The notes beneath the pieces were generated by a model that saw only the letters and a list, made by a program, of their open reading frames with translations, was not told the DNA's origin and made no database searches. Both the position numbers and the translations under genes were made by a program. A stretch of 64,000 nt of DNA from Escherichia coli (lineage in GTDB: Bacteria; Pseudomonadota; Gammaproteobacteria; Enterobacterales; Enterobacteriaceae): assembly GCA_021307345.1 (NCBI GenBank), contig CP089930.1, positions 2,914,001 through 2,978,000 of the forward strand, in the 5' to 3' direction. Of the stretch, positions 10,317-20,233 are shown piece by piece (position 1 is the first letter of the stretch; each line of letters starts with the position of its first letter).

Positions 10317-11165
10317 TTATTGTCGTACCAGTCGGGTCGTCGATGGGACAAAGTCGCTATTGCTACGCCAGGGGTTAATGTCCAGGCCGCCACGACGGGT
10401 ATAACGCGCATAGACGCTTAATTTCTCTGGCTGGCAGAAGCGTAGCAGGTCATTAAAAATACGCTCTACGCATTGCTCATGGAACTCGTTGTGATGACGG
10501 AAAGAAACCAGATAGCGCAGCAGTTTTTCCCTGTCAATTTTGTGTCCACGGTACTGAATTTGGATTGACCCCCAGTCTGGCTGATGGGTGATCAGACAGT
10601 TTGACTTCAGCAAATGGCTGACTAGCGTCTCTTCCACCACTTTTTCACCGCTGGCGGCATTCTCAAGATAGTCAGTGGTAAATTCATAGTTATCGATAGT
10701 GATATCCTGTTCATCAATGCAGGTGCCATTGAAATGTCCCACCGGCTGGCCTTCCAGTTCATCAAGACGATATAAGGCCACGCTAACCTTACCCTGGGCA
10801 CAGGTGCTTAAATCGCGCTCCAGCGTCTGGCGCACCTCCTCCCAGTTATTAAAACGCGTCTGGTTAAAGCTATTGAGATAGAGCTTAAAACTCTTCGACT
10901 CAATCAGATTTACGCTGGTGTAATCAAGTTCAACATGACCGACAGCGACCTGTGGCAAACCTTTGGCATTCAGCCAGGAAAGCTCATACAGCGTCCAGAT
11001 ATCCGCGCCGTGAAAAGGCAGGTTATCCGCTTTCAGGCCCAGAGGATCGCGATTCAGACTACGCGGAACGCCTTGCAGCAGGCTGGCGTCATAGGTATCC
11101 CGGTAATCGGTTGATTTTCCGAGAGTCAGGCCCGCAAGTGCCTGATGGTTTGTATAAGAAGACAT
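10317..11165 (-). CDS. queF: 7-cyano-7-deazaguanine reductase QueF
   Basis: 282-residue NADPH-dependent nitrile reductase making preQ1 from preQ0 in queuosine synthesis. It is the long two-module T-fold form. The catalytic cysteine and aspartate are in [20 protein letters not shown] (Cys190 and Asp197 in E. coli numbering). Divergent from syd over 66 bp. QueE and QueD of the same pathway are at 28.1 and 40.7 kb. Confidence 0.96.
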   Translation of the reverse strand: MSSYTNHQALAGLTLGKSTDYRDTYDASLLQGVPRSLNRDPLGLKADNLPFHGADIWTLYELSWLNAKGLPQVAVGHVELDYTSVNLIESKSFKLYLNSFNQTRFNNWEEVRQTLERDLSTCAQGKVSVALYRLDELEGQPVGHFNGTCIDEQDITIDNYEFTTDYLENAASGEKVVEETLVSHLLKSNCLITHQPDWGSIQIQYRGHKIDREKLLRYLVSFRHHNEFHEQCVERIFNDLLRFCQPEKLSVYARYTRRGGLDINPWRSNSDFVPSTTRLVRQ

Positions 11166-11231
11166 GTTTCACCGTCATAAACCAGATAAACTAAACGACA
11201 GTGTATCTGGTTTAAGTGAAGAGAGAAATTA

Positions 11232-11777
11232 GTGGACGATTTGACCGCACAAGCCCTGAAAGATTTTACTGCACGCTACTGCGATGCGTGGCATGAAGAG
11301 CATAAAAGCTGGCCGTTAAGTGAGGAGCTGTATGGCGTGCCTTCACCATGCATTATTTCAACCACCGATGACGCCGTATACTGGCAACCCCAGCCGTTTA
11401 CCGGTGAACAAAATGTAAACGCGGTTGAACGGGCGTTTGATATTGTGATACAACCCACAATTCATACCTTCTATACAACCCAGTTTGCCGGGGATATGCA
11501 TGCGCAGTTTGGCGATATCAAACTGACATTACTGCAAACCTGGAGCGAAGACGACTTCCGCCGGGTGCAGGAAAATCTGATTGGTCATCTGGTGACTCAG
11601 AAACGGTTAAAACTGCCGCCCACGCTATTTATCGCAACACTGGAAGAAGAGTTAGAGGTCATCTCGGTATGTAATCTCTCTGGTGAAGTGTGCAAAGAGA
11701 CGCTGGGAACGCGTAAACGGACGCATTTAGCCTCAAATCTTGCGGAATTCCTTAACCAACTTAAGCCTCTTCTGTAA
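11232..11777 (+). CDS. syd: SecY-interacting protein Syd
   Basis: 181-residue soluble, acidic protein of the Syd family that binds SecY at the inner face of the membrane and is thought to check translocon quality. It begins [20 protein letters not shown]; the start codon is GTG in the context TTAGTGGACGAT. Full length. Its 3' side leads into the csrB regulatory region. Confidence 0.93.
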   Translation: MDDLTAQALKDFTARYCDAWHEEHKSWPLSEELYGVPSPCIISTTDDAVYWQPQPFTGEQNVNAVERAFDIVIQPTIHTFYTTQFAGDMHAQFGDIKLTLLQTWSEDDFRRVQENLIGHLVTQKRLKLPPTLFIATLEEELEVISVCNLSGEVCKETLGTRKRTHLASNLAEFLNQLKPLL

Positions 11778-11796
11778 TCCAAATACCCCGTCTGGT

Positions 11797-11814
11797 TGTG
11801 AGAGATCTCTTACA
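11797..11814. promoter_or_regulatory. UvrY-binding palindrome upstream of csrB
   Basis: TGTGAGAGATCTCTTACA is the 18-bp inverted repeat known upstream of csrB in E. coli as the UvrY target. It is perfect here and centred about 182 bp upstream of the CsrB 5' end. BarA, the kinase for UvrY, is encoded at 17.4-20.2 kb. Confidence 0.85.
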
Positions 11815-11952
11815 GACCCTGTAGGAGATCGCCAGGAAATAAGCGAATACTCAAACAGATAAGAATCGATATTTTTATTTATAATCAATAGATTATATGA
11901 AATTTCTTAACTTTCATATGAAATTATCCTTAAGGCTTTGTCTGTAAGCGCC

Positions 11953-11981
11953 TTGTAAGACTCAGCGAAAAAGACGATTCT
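11953..11981 (+). promoter_or_regulatory. csrB promoter
   Basis: TTGTAA (11953-11958) and GATTCT (11976-11981) with a 17-bp spacer. The -10 ends 7 bases before the predicted RNA start at 11988. Confidence 0.65.
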
Positions 11982-11987
11982 ATCTTC

Positions 11988-12355
11988 GTCGACAGGGAGT
12001 CAGACAACGAAGTGAACATCAGGATGATGACACTTCTGAAGGACACGCCAGGACGGTGTTTCAGGGAAAGGCTTCTGGATGAAGCGAAGAGGAAAACGCT
12101 GGATGCGTTAAAGGACACCTCCAGGATGGAGAATGAGAACCGGTCAGGATGATTCGGTGGGTCAGGAAGGCCAGGGACACTTCAGGATGAAGTATCACAT
12201 CGGGGTGGTGTGAGCAGGAAGCAATAGTTCAGGATGAACAATTGGTCGCAAGACCAGAGGAAAAGTTGTCAAGGATGAGCAGGGAGCAACAAAAGTAGCT
12301 GGATTGCTGCGAAACGAACCGGGAGCACTGTGAATACAGTGCTCCCTTTTTTTAT
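11988..12355 (+). ncRNA. csrB: CsrB regulatory RNA
   Basis: RNA of about 368 nt that sequesters the translational regulator CsrA. It starts GTCGACAGGGAGTCAGAC and carries many repeats of CAGGA(T/A)G-type elements, mostly in hairpin loops (for example CAGGATGATG, CCAGGATGGAG, TTCAGGATGAA). It ends in the intrinsic terminator GGGAGCACTG TGAATA CAGTGCTCCC plus seven U. Compared with K-12 it is within one base in length. It lies between syd and yqcC as in K-12. Confidence 0.97.
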
Positions 12356-12399
12356 TCCTGCTATCCTTCGCGGCAGTTTTTTCTTATTGAGGTTGCTTT

Positions 12400-12729
12400 A
12401 TGACCACTCATGACCGTGTTCGTCTTCAGTTGCAGGCGCTTGAATTGTTACTGCGTGAACATCAGCACTGGCGAAACGATGAGCCCCAGCCGCATCAATT
12501 CAACAGTACCCAACCGTTCTTTATGGACACCATGGAACCACTGGAGTGGTTGCAGTGGGTGCTTATCCCACGAATGCACGATTTATTAGATAACAACCAG
12601 CCATTACCGGGGGCATTTGCCGTGGCGCCGTACTATGAAATGGCGCTGGCGACGGATCACCCGCAACGCACGCTTATTCTGGCGGAACTGGAAAAGCTGG
12701 ATGCCCTTTTTGCGGATGACGCAAACTGA
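12400..12729 (+). CDS. yqcC: YqcC family protein
   Basis: 109-residue soluble protein, MTTHDRVRLQLQALELLLRE, of the YqcC family, function unknown. Conserved features are FNSTQPFFMDTMEPLEWLQW and a C-terminal segment rich in acidic residues. Its TGA shares its last A with the ATG of truC (12729), so the two are translationally coupled. That link to a tRNA pseudouridine synthase is the only hint at a role. Confidence 0.93.
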   Translation: MTTHDRVRLQLQALELLLREHQHWRNDEPQPHQFNSTQPFFMDTMEPLEWLQWVLIPRMHDLLDNNQPLPGAFAVAPYYEMALATDHPQRTLILAELEKLDALFADDAN

Positions 12730-13511
12730 TGCTGGAAATACTCTACCAGGATGAATGGCTGGTTGCGGTAAATAAACCGTCCGGCTGGCTGGTCCACCGT
12801 AGCTGGCTGGATCGCGATGAGAAAGTGGTGGTCATGCAAACCGTGCGTGACCAGATAGGCCAGCACGTGTTTACCGCGCATCGCCTGGACAGACCTACTT
12901 CCGGCGTATTGCTGATGGGACTGTCCAGCGAAGCTGGACGGCTGCTGGCACAACAGTTTGAACAGCATCAAATCCAGAAACGTTACCATGCGATAGTTCG
13001 TGGCTGGCTAATGGAAGAAGCGGTGCTGGATTATCCACTGGTGGAAGAACTGGACAAAATCGCTGATAAATTTGCCCGTGAAGATAAAGGGCCACAGCCA
13101 GCGGTAACGCATTATCGCGGTCTGGCGACGGTAGAAATGCCAGTCGCAACCGGACGTTATCCGACCACGCGCTACGGCCTGGTGGAACTGGAGCCGAAAA
13201 CCGGACGCAAACATCAGCTCCGACGCCATCTCGCCCATTTGCGTCATCCAATTATTGGCGACAGCAAACATGGCGATTTACGCCAGAATCGCAGTGGGGC
13301 TGAACATTTTGGCCTCCAGCGGTTAATGCTACATGCCAGCCAGTTATCATTGACGCATCCGTTCACCGGCGAACCGCTGACTATTCACGCGGGTCTGGAC
13401 GACACCTGGATGCAGGCGTTATCACAATTTGGCTGGCGTGGTCTGCTTCCTGAAAATGAAAGGGTTGAGTTCAGTGCGCCATCAGGTCAGGATGGTGAGA
13501 TAAGTTCCTAA
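12729..13511 (+). CDS. truC: tRNA pseudouridine(65) synthase TruC
   Basis: 260-residue RluA-family enzyme that isomerises U65 of tRNA-Ile and tRNA-Asp. The catalytic motif [15 protein letters not shown] has its aspartate at residue 54. The later family motif [20 protein letters not shown] is present. Overlaps yqcC by one base and is followed 17 bp later by yqcA, forming yqcC-truC-yqcA. Confidence 0.96.
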   Translation: MLEILYQDEWLVAVNKPSGWLVHRSWLDRDEKVVVMQTVRDQIGQHVFTAHRLDRPTSGVLLMGLSSEAGRLLAQQFEQHQIQKRYHAIVRGWLMEEAVLDYPLVEELDKIADKFAREDKGPQPAVTHYRGLATVEMPVATGRYPTTRYGLVELEPKTGRKHQLRRHLAHLRHPIIGDSKHGDLRQNRSGAEHFGLQRLMLHASQLSLTHPFTGEPLTIHAGLDDTWMQALSQFGWRGLLPENERVEFSAPSGQDGEISS

Positions 13512-13528
13512 TCCAGGGAGAAAACGGT

Positions 13529-13978
13529 ATGGCGGAAATTGGTATTTTTGTGGGCACCATGTACGGAAATTCACTGTTAGTGGCGGAGGAAGCGGAAGCA
13601 ATTCTGACTGCGCAGGGGCACAAAGCCACGGTGTTTGAAGATCCAGAATTAAGCGACTGGCTGCTCTATCAGGACAAGTTCGTTCTGGTGGTTACGTCCA
13701 CGACCGGGCAAGGCGACCTGCCTGACAGCATTGTGCCGCTTTTTCAGGGAATCAAAGATAGCCTCGGTTTTCAGCCGAATCTTCGTTATGGCGTAATTGC
13801 GCTCGGCGACAGTAGCTATGTGAATTTCTGCAACGGCGGCAAACAGTTCGATGCCTTGTTGCAGGAACAGAGTGCGCAGCGGATAGGGGAAATGCTGCTG
13901 ATTGACGCCAGTGAGAACCCGGAACCGGAAACGGAATCAAACCCGTGGGTCGAACATTGGGGCACGCTGTTGTCCTGA
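13529..13978 (+). CDS. yqcA: Flavodoxin-like protein YqcA
   Basis: 149-residue short-chain flavodoxin-fold protein. The FMN phosphate loop [15 protein letters not shown] is at the N-terminus, with further FMN-contact loops [12 protein letters not shown] and [17 protein letters not shown]. It probably carries electrons in the cytoplasm, but its partners are not known. Third gene of yqcC-truC-yqcA with a good RBS (CAGGGAGAAAA). Confidence 0.93.
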   Translation: MAEIGIFVGTMYGNSLLVAEEAEAILTAQGHKATVFEDPELSDWLLYQDKFVLVVTSTTGQGDLPDSIVPLFQGIKDSLGFQPNLRYGVIALGDSSYVNFCNGGKQFDALLQEQSAQRIGEMLLIDASENPEPETESNPWVEHWGTLLS

Positions 13979-14397
13979 CAAATTGCCGTTTTAAGCAAAC
14001 TGAATCGAATCCTTTCAGGCAAATGCCAGTAAAAACTTGCAAATGTGACGGTTTTTTACTGGCGTTTGCCTGGAGTCAAGCGATCCATTTCATACTCTTC
14101 TTTATTTCTCCGTTATAACCCTTCCTTTCTTGTTCTTGTTTTCATTTCCGTGAAGTTGATTCCACCGTCCAGGGCTAATGCCAAAATCGGGCCTCATTGA
14201 ACGCATTAATGTTGTGTTGTTGCACGGTGAGCCGCTATGGCGCGCTTTTTATACTGCTATTGCCAGATATAAACACGCGCCGCATTCGGCGAACGACCTA
14301 TAAAAACGGCAAAAAACACCCTACGTCACCTCTGATTTCCTGGCGGTATTGCAGTCCAGAGTGAGCGTGGCTAACGCGAATTTTCAGGAGTGCAACA
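13979..14397. other. yqcA-gudP intergenic region, 419 bp
   Basis: No credible gene. It contains a long imperfect hairpin after yqcA (listed separately) and then the presumed gudP promoter and CdaR-responsive region, which I could not resolve to a site. Confidence 0.6.
14016..14072 (+). terminator. Long imperfect hairpin after yqcA
   Basis: CAGGCAAATGCCAGTAAAAA (14016-14035) pairs with GTTTTTTACTGGCGTTTGCC plus TG (14051-14072), about 20 bp with one mismatch. It is much longer than a usual terminator stem and has no U tract beyond it; it may end the yqcC-truC-yqcA message. Confidence 0.45.
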
Positions 14398-15750
14398 ATG
14401 AGTTCTTTAAGTCAGGCTGCGAGCAGTGTTGAAAAACGCACGAATGCTCGTTACTGGATAGTGGTGATGTTGTTTATCGTCACATCCTTCAACTACGGCG
14501 ACCGCGCTACGCTCTCTATCGCCGGTTCAGAAATGGCCAAAGATATCGGCCTTGATCCCGTGGGAATGGGTTATGTGTTCTCTGCTTTCTCATGGGCTTA
14601 TGTAATAGGGCAGATCCCAGGTGGCTGGTTGTTGGATCGCTTTGGTTCAAAACGCGTCTACTTCTGGTCGATCTTTATCTGGTCGATGTTTACCTTGCTG
14701 CAAGGCTTCGTCGATATCTTTAGTGGATTCGGCATTATCGTTGCCCTGTTTACGCTGCGCTTCCTGGTCGGGCTTGCTGAAGCGCCCTCTTTCCCCGGCA
14801 ACAGTCGCATTGTAGCGGCCTGGTTTCCTGCGCAGGAAAGGGGAACGGCGGTGTCGATTTTTAACTCCGCACAATACTTCGCAACGGTTATCTTCGCGCC
14901 GATTATGGGCTGGCTGACTCATGAAGTGGGCTGGTCACACGTTTTCTTCTTTATGGGCGGTCTGGGCATTGTCATCAGCTTTATCTGGTTGAAAGTCATC
15001 CACGAGCCAAATCAACATCCGGGCGTAAATCAGAAAGAGCTGGACTACATTGCTGCGGGCGGGGCGCTGATCAATATGGATCAGCAAAACACCAAAGTTA
15101 AAGTGCCGTTCAGCGTGAAGTGGGGGCAGATCAAACAGTTGCTAGGTTCGCGGATGATGATCGGCGTTTATATCGGTCAGTATTGTATCAACGCCATGAC
15201 TTACTTCTTTATCACCTGGTTCCCGGTTTATCTGGTGCAGGCGCGTGGGATGTCAATTCTGAAAGCGGGCTTTGTGGCTTCTGTTCCGGCGGTTTGCGGT
15301 TTTATCGGCGGCGTGCTGGGTGGGATTATTTCTGACTGGCTGATGCGTCGCACGGGTTCGCTGAACATTGCGCGTAAAACGCCGATCGTGATGGGAATGC
15401 TGCTGTCGATGGTGATGGTGTTCTGTAACTACGTCAACGTTGAGTGGATGATCATCGGCTTTATGGCGCTGGCCTTCTTCGGTAAGGGCATCGGGGCGCT
15501 GGGTTGGGCCGTAATGGCAGATACCGCGCCAAAAGAGATCAGCGGTCTTTCCGGTGGCCTGTTCAACATGTTCGGTAACATTTCTGGCATCGTCACGCCA
15601 ATCGCAATTGGTTATATCGTTGGCACGACTGGCTCGTTTAATGGGGCGCTGATTTATGTTGGGGTTCATGCCTTAATCGCGGTACTGAGCTACCTGGTGC
15701 TGGTGGGCGATATCAAGCGTATCGAGCTGAAACCTGTCGCGGGAAAATAA
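14398..15750 (+). CDS. gudP: Glucarate/galactarate transporter GudP
   Basis: 450-residue MFS carrier of the anion:cation symporter family with 12 spans, importing D-glucarate and related hexarates. The family motif QIPGGWLLDRFGSKRVYFWS lies between spans 2 and 3. Full length. In K-12 gudP is followed by gudX and gudD; here gudX is missing and a 27-codon frame takes its place. Confidence 0.96.
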   Translation: MSSLSQAASSVEKRTNARYWIVVMLFIVTSFNYGDRATLSIAGSEMAKDIGLDPVGMGYVFSAFSWAYVIGQIPGGWLLDRFGSKRVYFWSIFIWSMFTLLQGFVDIFSGFGIIVALFTLRFLVGLAEAPSFPGNSRIVAAWFPAQERGTAVSIFNSAQYFATVIFAPIMGWLTHEVGWSHVFFFMGGLGIVISFIWLKVIHEPNQHPGVNQKELDYIAAGGALINMDQQNTKVKVPFSVKWGQIKQLLGSRMMIGVYIGQYCINAMTYFFITWFPVYLVQARGMSILKAGFVASVPAVCGFIGGVLGGIISDWLMRRTGSLNIARKTPIVMGMLLSMVMVFCNYVNVEWMIIGFMALAFFGKGIGALGWAVMADTAPKEISGLSGGLFNMFGNISGIVTPIAIGYIVGTTGSFNGALIYVGVHALIAVLSYLVLVGDIKRIELKPVAGK

Positions 15751-15751
15751 G

Positions 15752-15835
15752 ATGATAACCCCGATTTCAAACATCCCGGCTCCTGAATTTCTGACCGTAA
15801 ACGTCCCGTTTTCGGCCGTCATTGATTCTGAATAA
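15752..15835 (+). CDS. Possible 27-residue ORF in the gudX position
   Basis: ATG at 15752, one base after the gudP stop, opens a 27-codon frame starting [14 protein letters not shown] and ending in TAA 10 bp before the gudD ATG. A GGGA motif in the end of gudP lies at a usable distance. It does not resemble the gudX product. It could be a small coupled ORF that passes ribosomes from gudP to gudD, or just a deletion joint. I do not recognise a family. Confidence 0.35.
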   Translation: MITPISNIPAPEFLTVNVPFSAVIDSE

Positions 15836-15845
15836 GGACATAAAC

Positions 15846-17186
15846 ATGAGTTCTCAATTTACGACGCCTGTTGTTACTGAAATGCAGGTCATCCCGGTGG
15901 CGGGTCATGACAGCATGCTGATGAATCTGAGTGGTGCACACGCACCGTTCTTCACGCGTAATATTGTGATTATCAAAGATAATTCTGGTCACACTGGCGT
16001 AGGGGAAATTCCCGGCGGCGAGAAAATCCGTAAAACGCTGGAAGATGCGATTCCGCTGTTGGTGGGTAAAACGCTGGGCGAGTACAAAAACGTTCTGACG
16101 CTGGTGCGTAACACGTTTGCCGATCGTGATGCTGGCGGGCGTGGTTTGCAGACTTTTGACCTGCGTACCACGATTCATGTGGTGACTGGAATTGAAGCGG
16201 CAATGCTGGATCTGCTGGGGCAGCATCTGGGGGTTAACGTGGCGTCGTTGCTGGGCGATGGTCAACAGCGTAGCGAAGTCGAAATGCTCGGTTATCTGTT
16301 CTTTGTCGGCAATCGCAACGCTACACCGCTGCCGTATCAAAGCCAGCCGGATGACTCATGCGACTGGTATCGCCTGCGTCACGAAGAAGCGATGACGCCG
16401 GATGCTGTGGTGCGCCTGGCGGAAGCAGCATATGAAAAATATGGCTTTAATGATTTCAAACTGAAGGGCGGTGTACTGGCCGGAGAAGAAGAAGCCGAGT
16501 CTATTGTGGCGCTGGCGAAACGCTTCCCGCAGGCGCGTATTACGCTCGATCCTAACGGTGCCTGGTCGCTGAACGAAGCGATTAAAATTGGTAAATACCT
16601 GAAAGGTTCTCTGGCTTATGCAGAAGATCCGTGTGGTGCGGAGCAAGGTTTCTCTGGGCGTGAAGTGATGGCAGAGTTCCGTCGCGCAACTGGCCTGCCG
16701 ACTGCAACCAATATGATAGCCACCGACTGGCGGCAAATGGGCCATACGCTCTCGTTACAATCCGTTGATATCCCGCTGGCTGACCCGCATTTCTGGACGA
16801 TGCAAGGTTCAGTGCGTGTGGCGCAAATGTGCCATGAATTTGGCCTGACCTGGGGTTCACACTCTAACAACCACTTCGATATTTCCCTGGCGATGTTTAC
16901 CCATGTTGCCGCTGCTGCACCGGGTAAAATTACTGCTATTGATACGCACTGGATTTGGCAGGAAGGTAATCAGCGCCTGACCAAAGAACCGTTCGAGATC
17001 AAAGGCGGTCTGGTTCAGGTGCCAGAAAAACCGGGGCTGGGTGTAGAAATCGATATGGATCAAGTGATGAAAGCCCATGAGCTGTATCAGAAACACGGGC
17101 TTGGCGCGCGTGATGATGCGATGGGAATGCAGTACCTGATTCCTGGCTGGACGTTCGATAACAAGCGTCCGTGCATGGTGCGTTAA
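15846..17186 (+). CDS. gudD: Glucarate dehydratase GudD
   Basis: 446-residue enolase-superfamily enzyme that dehydrates D-glucarate to 5-keto-4-deoxyglucarate. The general-base lysine is in FNDFKLKGG. Metal ligands lie in [20 protein letters not shown] and [11 protein letters not shown]. The catalytic histidine is in [13 protein letters not shown] chose ATG 15846 ([14 protein letters not shown]) with AAGGACA upstream; a TTG at 15822 would add 8 residues. The sequence matches GudD rather than its paralogue GudX. Confidence 0.95.
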   Translation: MSSQFTTPVVTEMQVIPVAGHDSMLMNLSGAHAPFFTRNIVIIKDNSGHTGVGEIPGGEKIRKTLEDAIPLLVGKTLGEYKNVLTLVRNTFADRDAGGRGLQTFDLRTTIHVVTGIEAAMLDLLGQHLGVNVASLLGDGQQRSEVEMLGYLFFVGNRNATPLPYQSQPDDSCDWYRLRHEEAMTPDAVVRLAEAAYEKYGFNDFKLKGGVLAGEEEAESIVALAKRFPQARITLDPNGAWSLNEAIKIGKYLKGSLAYAEDPCGAEQGFSGREVMAEFRRATGLPTATNMIATDWRQMGHTLSLQSVDIPLADPHFWTMQGSVRVAQMCHEFGLTWGSHSNNHFDISLAMFTHVAAAAPGKITAIDTHWIWQEGNQRLTKEPFEIKGGLVQVPEKPGLGVEIDMDQVMKAHELYQKHGLGARDDAMGMQYLIPGWTFDNKRPCMVR

Positions 17187-17199
17187 GACAGAAAACCAA

Positions 17200-17224
17200 A
17201 ACCGGCTCTGTCTGGAGCCGGTTT
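17200..17224 (+). terminator. Hairpin after gudD
   Basis: AACCGGCTC / GAGCCGGTT, a perfect 9-bp stem, 13 bp after the gudD stop. The following bases are only TGAG, so termination strength is uncertain. Confidence 0.55.
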
Positions 17225-17243
17225 GAGACTGATGTCAAACGCA

Positions 17244-17352
17244 AAAATTGCCTGATGCGCTGCGCTTATCAGGCCTACATGATTTTTTAATTCATTGAAT
17301 TTAATTGGTTTTGTAGGCCGGATAAGGCGTTAACGCCGCATCCGGCATAAAC
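17244..17352. repeat. BIME between gudD and barA
   Basis: Inverted REP units TGCCTGATGCGCTGCGCTTA and CCGGATAAGGCGTTAACGCC around an AT-rich linker (TTTTAATTCATTGAATTTAA). The two genes converge on it. Confidence 0.88.
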
Positions 17353-17372
17353 ACAGGCACTTTGCCCTCAAT

Positions 17373-17404
17373 CAAAAACCGACTTCATAAGAAGCCGGTT
17401 TTTA
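17373..17404. terminator. Bidirectional terminator gudD/barA
   Basis: AAAAACCGACTTC ATAA GAAGCCGGTTTTT forms a stem with U tracts on both strands (one G-A mismatch), placed 17 bp after the barA stop. Confidence 0.75.
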
Positions 17405-17420
17405 CTCGATAAAATATTTA

Positions 17421-20177
17421 TTACCCAAGAATTTTGCTGGCTTCTCGCGCCACATTATCCATCTCGTCCAGCAATTCCAGAAGCTCTGGCTCCAAATCTT
17501 CTTCTTTAGTACCGCTGCGTAGCTGTTGTTCAATCAGCTGGCTGAGATTCTTCATACGCGGCACACCGCTATAGCCGCAACTGCCATGCAGTTTATGAAT
17601 CAAATCAACCAGGCCTTCCGGGTTTTCTCCAACCAGTTGTTCCTCAACTTTGTTGCGAACTTCTGGCAGGAAATCGAGCAACATTTGCAGCATATCGCGC
17701 GCTAAATCGGTTTTTCCTGCTGCCTGGCGTAGTGCCAGTTGCCAGTCGAGGGTTGCATTCTGGTTCACCACAATTTCGTTCACTTCTGGTGTTACGACGC
17801 GAGAGGAAATACCGCTGCCAGGCTTGTAGCGCAACAGCAAATTATGCAATCGCTCTTCTTCAATCGGTTTTGCCAGATAATCGCTCATCCCCGCGCCAAG
17901 CAGTTTCTCTTTTTGCCCTGCCATCGCATGTGCCGTTACCGCGATAACCGGCGTTTGCTGCTGATGTGGGAGCTGGTGGATGAGTTCGCATGCCCGAATG
18001 CCGTCCATGTCTGGCATTTGAATATCCATTAAGATCAAATCGAACGGCATCTGTTTTGCTCGTTCAACGGCCTGATGCCCGCTATCGCAAAGCTCCACAT
18101 GTTGCACCATATCTTCCAGCAACGCGCCAATAAGTTTCAGGTTAGCGGGGTTGTCATCAACCGCCATGACTGTCATTGCCAGCTTACTTTCATCGGTAAC
18201 AGGCAAAAGTGTGTTTTGTTTGTGATGACAAAATTCCGTCAGTGCTGGCAACAGGCGCGTAGGCGTTAACGGTTTCAGTAGACACGCGCCGATACCATCT
18301 TGCTTGAGTTTTTCTGCATTGACCTGTGCATGACAAGGAAGCGCCAGCATCAGGAAATCGGTCATTGACACCGCTTGCGCCAACCGCTCATGTTGTATCG
18401 TCAGCGGCTCGCGGAAGGTCACTGCAATCCCTAACAACATCATGTCGTAATGTGCGGGAGGCAGCGCGGAGAACGTTGGGCTATAAACCACTTCCAGCGG
18501 CGTTTCACTTAAAATATCCAGCGTACATTGTGCTGCTGCGGAGTTCGGTTCGACATAGGCAAGACGCTTACCGGCGAGGCACTGGGTAGATGGCCCTTCG
18601 ATAATAATATTCGGGTTCAGATCGAGATTAATGTGGAACCAGAAGGTAGAACCGCGATTCGGCTGGCTATGGAACGAAATATCGCCGCCCATTTCATTAA
18701 CCAGTTTCTGTGTGATCACCAGCCCCAGCCCGGTGCCACCATGACGGCGGGAAATACTGGCATCAGCCTGTCGGAAGGCCTGGAATAAGCGCGATTGATC
18801 GCGTTCAGGAATACCAATACCGGTATCACGAATCTGCACTTCAATCTGCACTTTGGTATTACTCAGCGCACGTTTTTCTACCAGAATATCAATGTTGCCA
18901 TTCTCGGTGAATTTAATCGCATTCCCCACCAGGTTAGTGATGATTTGTTGTAAACGCAGTGGGTCACCAATAACGTTATCGGGCACGTCGCTTTTAATAT
19001 TGAGCGTTAATTCCAGCCCTTTATCGTGAGAAGAATGTGCCAGCAGGGTAACGACTTCATCCAGCGTGCTACGCAATGGGAACGGAATACTTTCCAGAAT
19101 CAGCTTGCCCGCTTCCAGTTTCGAGAAGTCGAGAACATCATTAATAATTGCCAGCAAATTATTTGCCGAACGTTCAATGGTATTCAGGTGATCGCGCTGT
19201 GTTGGCGTTAATTCTGTTTTCAGCGTCAGGCGGGTAAAGCCAATAACACCATTCAGCGGTGTACGCAGCTCATGTGACATATTTGCCAGAAACTCGGATT
19301 TAATACGTGCCGCTTCCTGGGCGCGCTTTTTCGCCAAATCCAACTCAACGTTCTGAATTTCCATTTGCTCCAGCGTTTCCCGCAGATCGGACGTCGCCTG
19401 GTCGATATTGTGCTGCATCTCTTCGTGATAAGCTGCCAGCGACATTGCCATCGAGTTGATACCGTTTTTCAGCATATCCAGCTCGCCGAGCATAAATCCT
19501 TCCACCCGGCTGTCGAGTTGCCCACGACGGATGCGGTCGACGGTATTCACCATGTTACGAATTGGACCGGTTACATCGCGCATTAAGCGCCAGCCAAAAA
19601 TAAGCGCAATACCGATACAAAACAGCATCATCACACTGGAAATAAAGATCTCTTTATATTGCTGCAAGCGAACCGATTTAAGATCCAGCTCAAGCGCAAT
19701 ATATCCCAGCATATTCTGGCTATTTTTGGCATCACTACTGGGCGATTCGTCGGGGGAATAACTCTCAGAAATAATCGGTGTGCGCAGGATCATAATGTCG
19801 CCGTCACGTGTGACAGTGAGCTGGCGAGGAAACGGCACGTTGCTGCCGAGCTGCATTGATGAAGGATCAAGATGAAAATTGGAGGTGACAAAGAGTCGGT
19901 TATTTTCATCATAAACCGAAATCGCGCGAACAATATCGGAATGGCGACGATGCAGTACGCTTATTAACTGACCGATAGATTCGCGATTTTGCAGGCTCAT
20001 GCCATATTCGGTAGAAACGGCAAGTGGCTCAATAATGCTGGCACCGGCATCTTCCAGTTGACGCTGCAAGTCGTTATAGCGGTGTACGACGAAAAAGATA
20101 CTCAGCAATAAACCAATAAGGACGGTCGGTGCCAGGATCAGAATCATCATGCGTGCGCGCAGGCTGTAGTTGGTCAT
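17421..20177 (-). CDS. barA: Hybrid sensor kinase BarA
   Basis: 918-residue tripartite sensor kinase of the BarA-UvrY system, activated by acetate and formate. It has an N-terminal span ([19 protein letters not shown]), a periplasmic region, a second span ([18 protein letters not shown]) and HAMP near residue 200. The histidine box is [14 protein letters not shown] (His302). ATPase motifs are [12 protein letters not shown] and [10 protein letters not shown]. The receiver has [14 protein letters not shown] (Asp718), and a C-terminal Hpt has [11 protein letters not shown] (His861). Residue numbers are those of K-12, which has the same length. Divergent from rlmD. Confidence 0.97.
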   Translation of the reverse strand: MTNYSLRARMMILILAPTVLIGLLLSIFFVVHRYNDLQRQLEDAGASIIEPLAVSTEYGMSLQNRESIGQLISVLHRRHSDIVRAISVYDENNRLFVTSNFHLDPSSMQLGSNVPFPRQLTVTRDGDIMILRTPIISESYSPDESPSSDAKNSQNMLGYIALELDLKSVRLQQYKEIFISSVMMLFCIGIALIFGWRLMRDVTGPIRNMVNTVDRIRRGQLDSRVEGFMLGELDMLKNGINSMAMSLAAYHEEMQHNIDQATSDLRETLEQMEIQNVELDLAKKRAQEAARIKSEFLANMSHELRTPLNGVIGFTRLTLKTELTPTQRDHLNTIERSANNLLAIINDVLDFSKLEAGKLILESIPFPLRSTLDEVVTLLAHSSHDKGLELTLNIKSDVPDNVIGDPLRLQQIITNLVGNAIKFTENGNIDILVEKRALSNTKVQIEVQIRDTGIGIPERDQSRLFQAFRQADASISRRHGGTGLGLVITQKLVNEMGGDISFHSQPNRGSTFWFHINLDLNPNIIIEGPSTQCLAGKRLAYVEPNSAAAQCTLDILSETPLEVVYSPTFSALPPAHYDMMLLGIAVTFREPLTIQHERLAQAVSMTDFLMLALPCHAQVNAEKLKQDGIGACLLKPLTPTRLLPALTEFCHHKQNTLLPVTDESKLAMTVMAVDDNPANLKLIGALLEDMVQHVELCDSGHQAVERAKQMPFDLILMDIQMPDMDGIRACELIHQLPHQQQTPVIAVTAHAMAGQKEKLLGAGMSDYLAKPIEEERLHNLLLRYKPGSGISSRVVTPEVNEIVVNQNATLDWQLALRQAAGKTDLARDMLQMLLDFLPEVRNKVEEQLVGENPEGLVDLIHKLHGSCGYSGVPRMKNLSQLIEQQLRSGTKEEDLEPELLELLDEMDNVAREASKILG

Positions 20178-20233
20178 GGAGTTCCGTTATGGGACAATTA
20201 AGGTCACACTGTTAAATTGAGAAAGTCTCGCCA

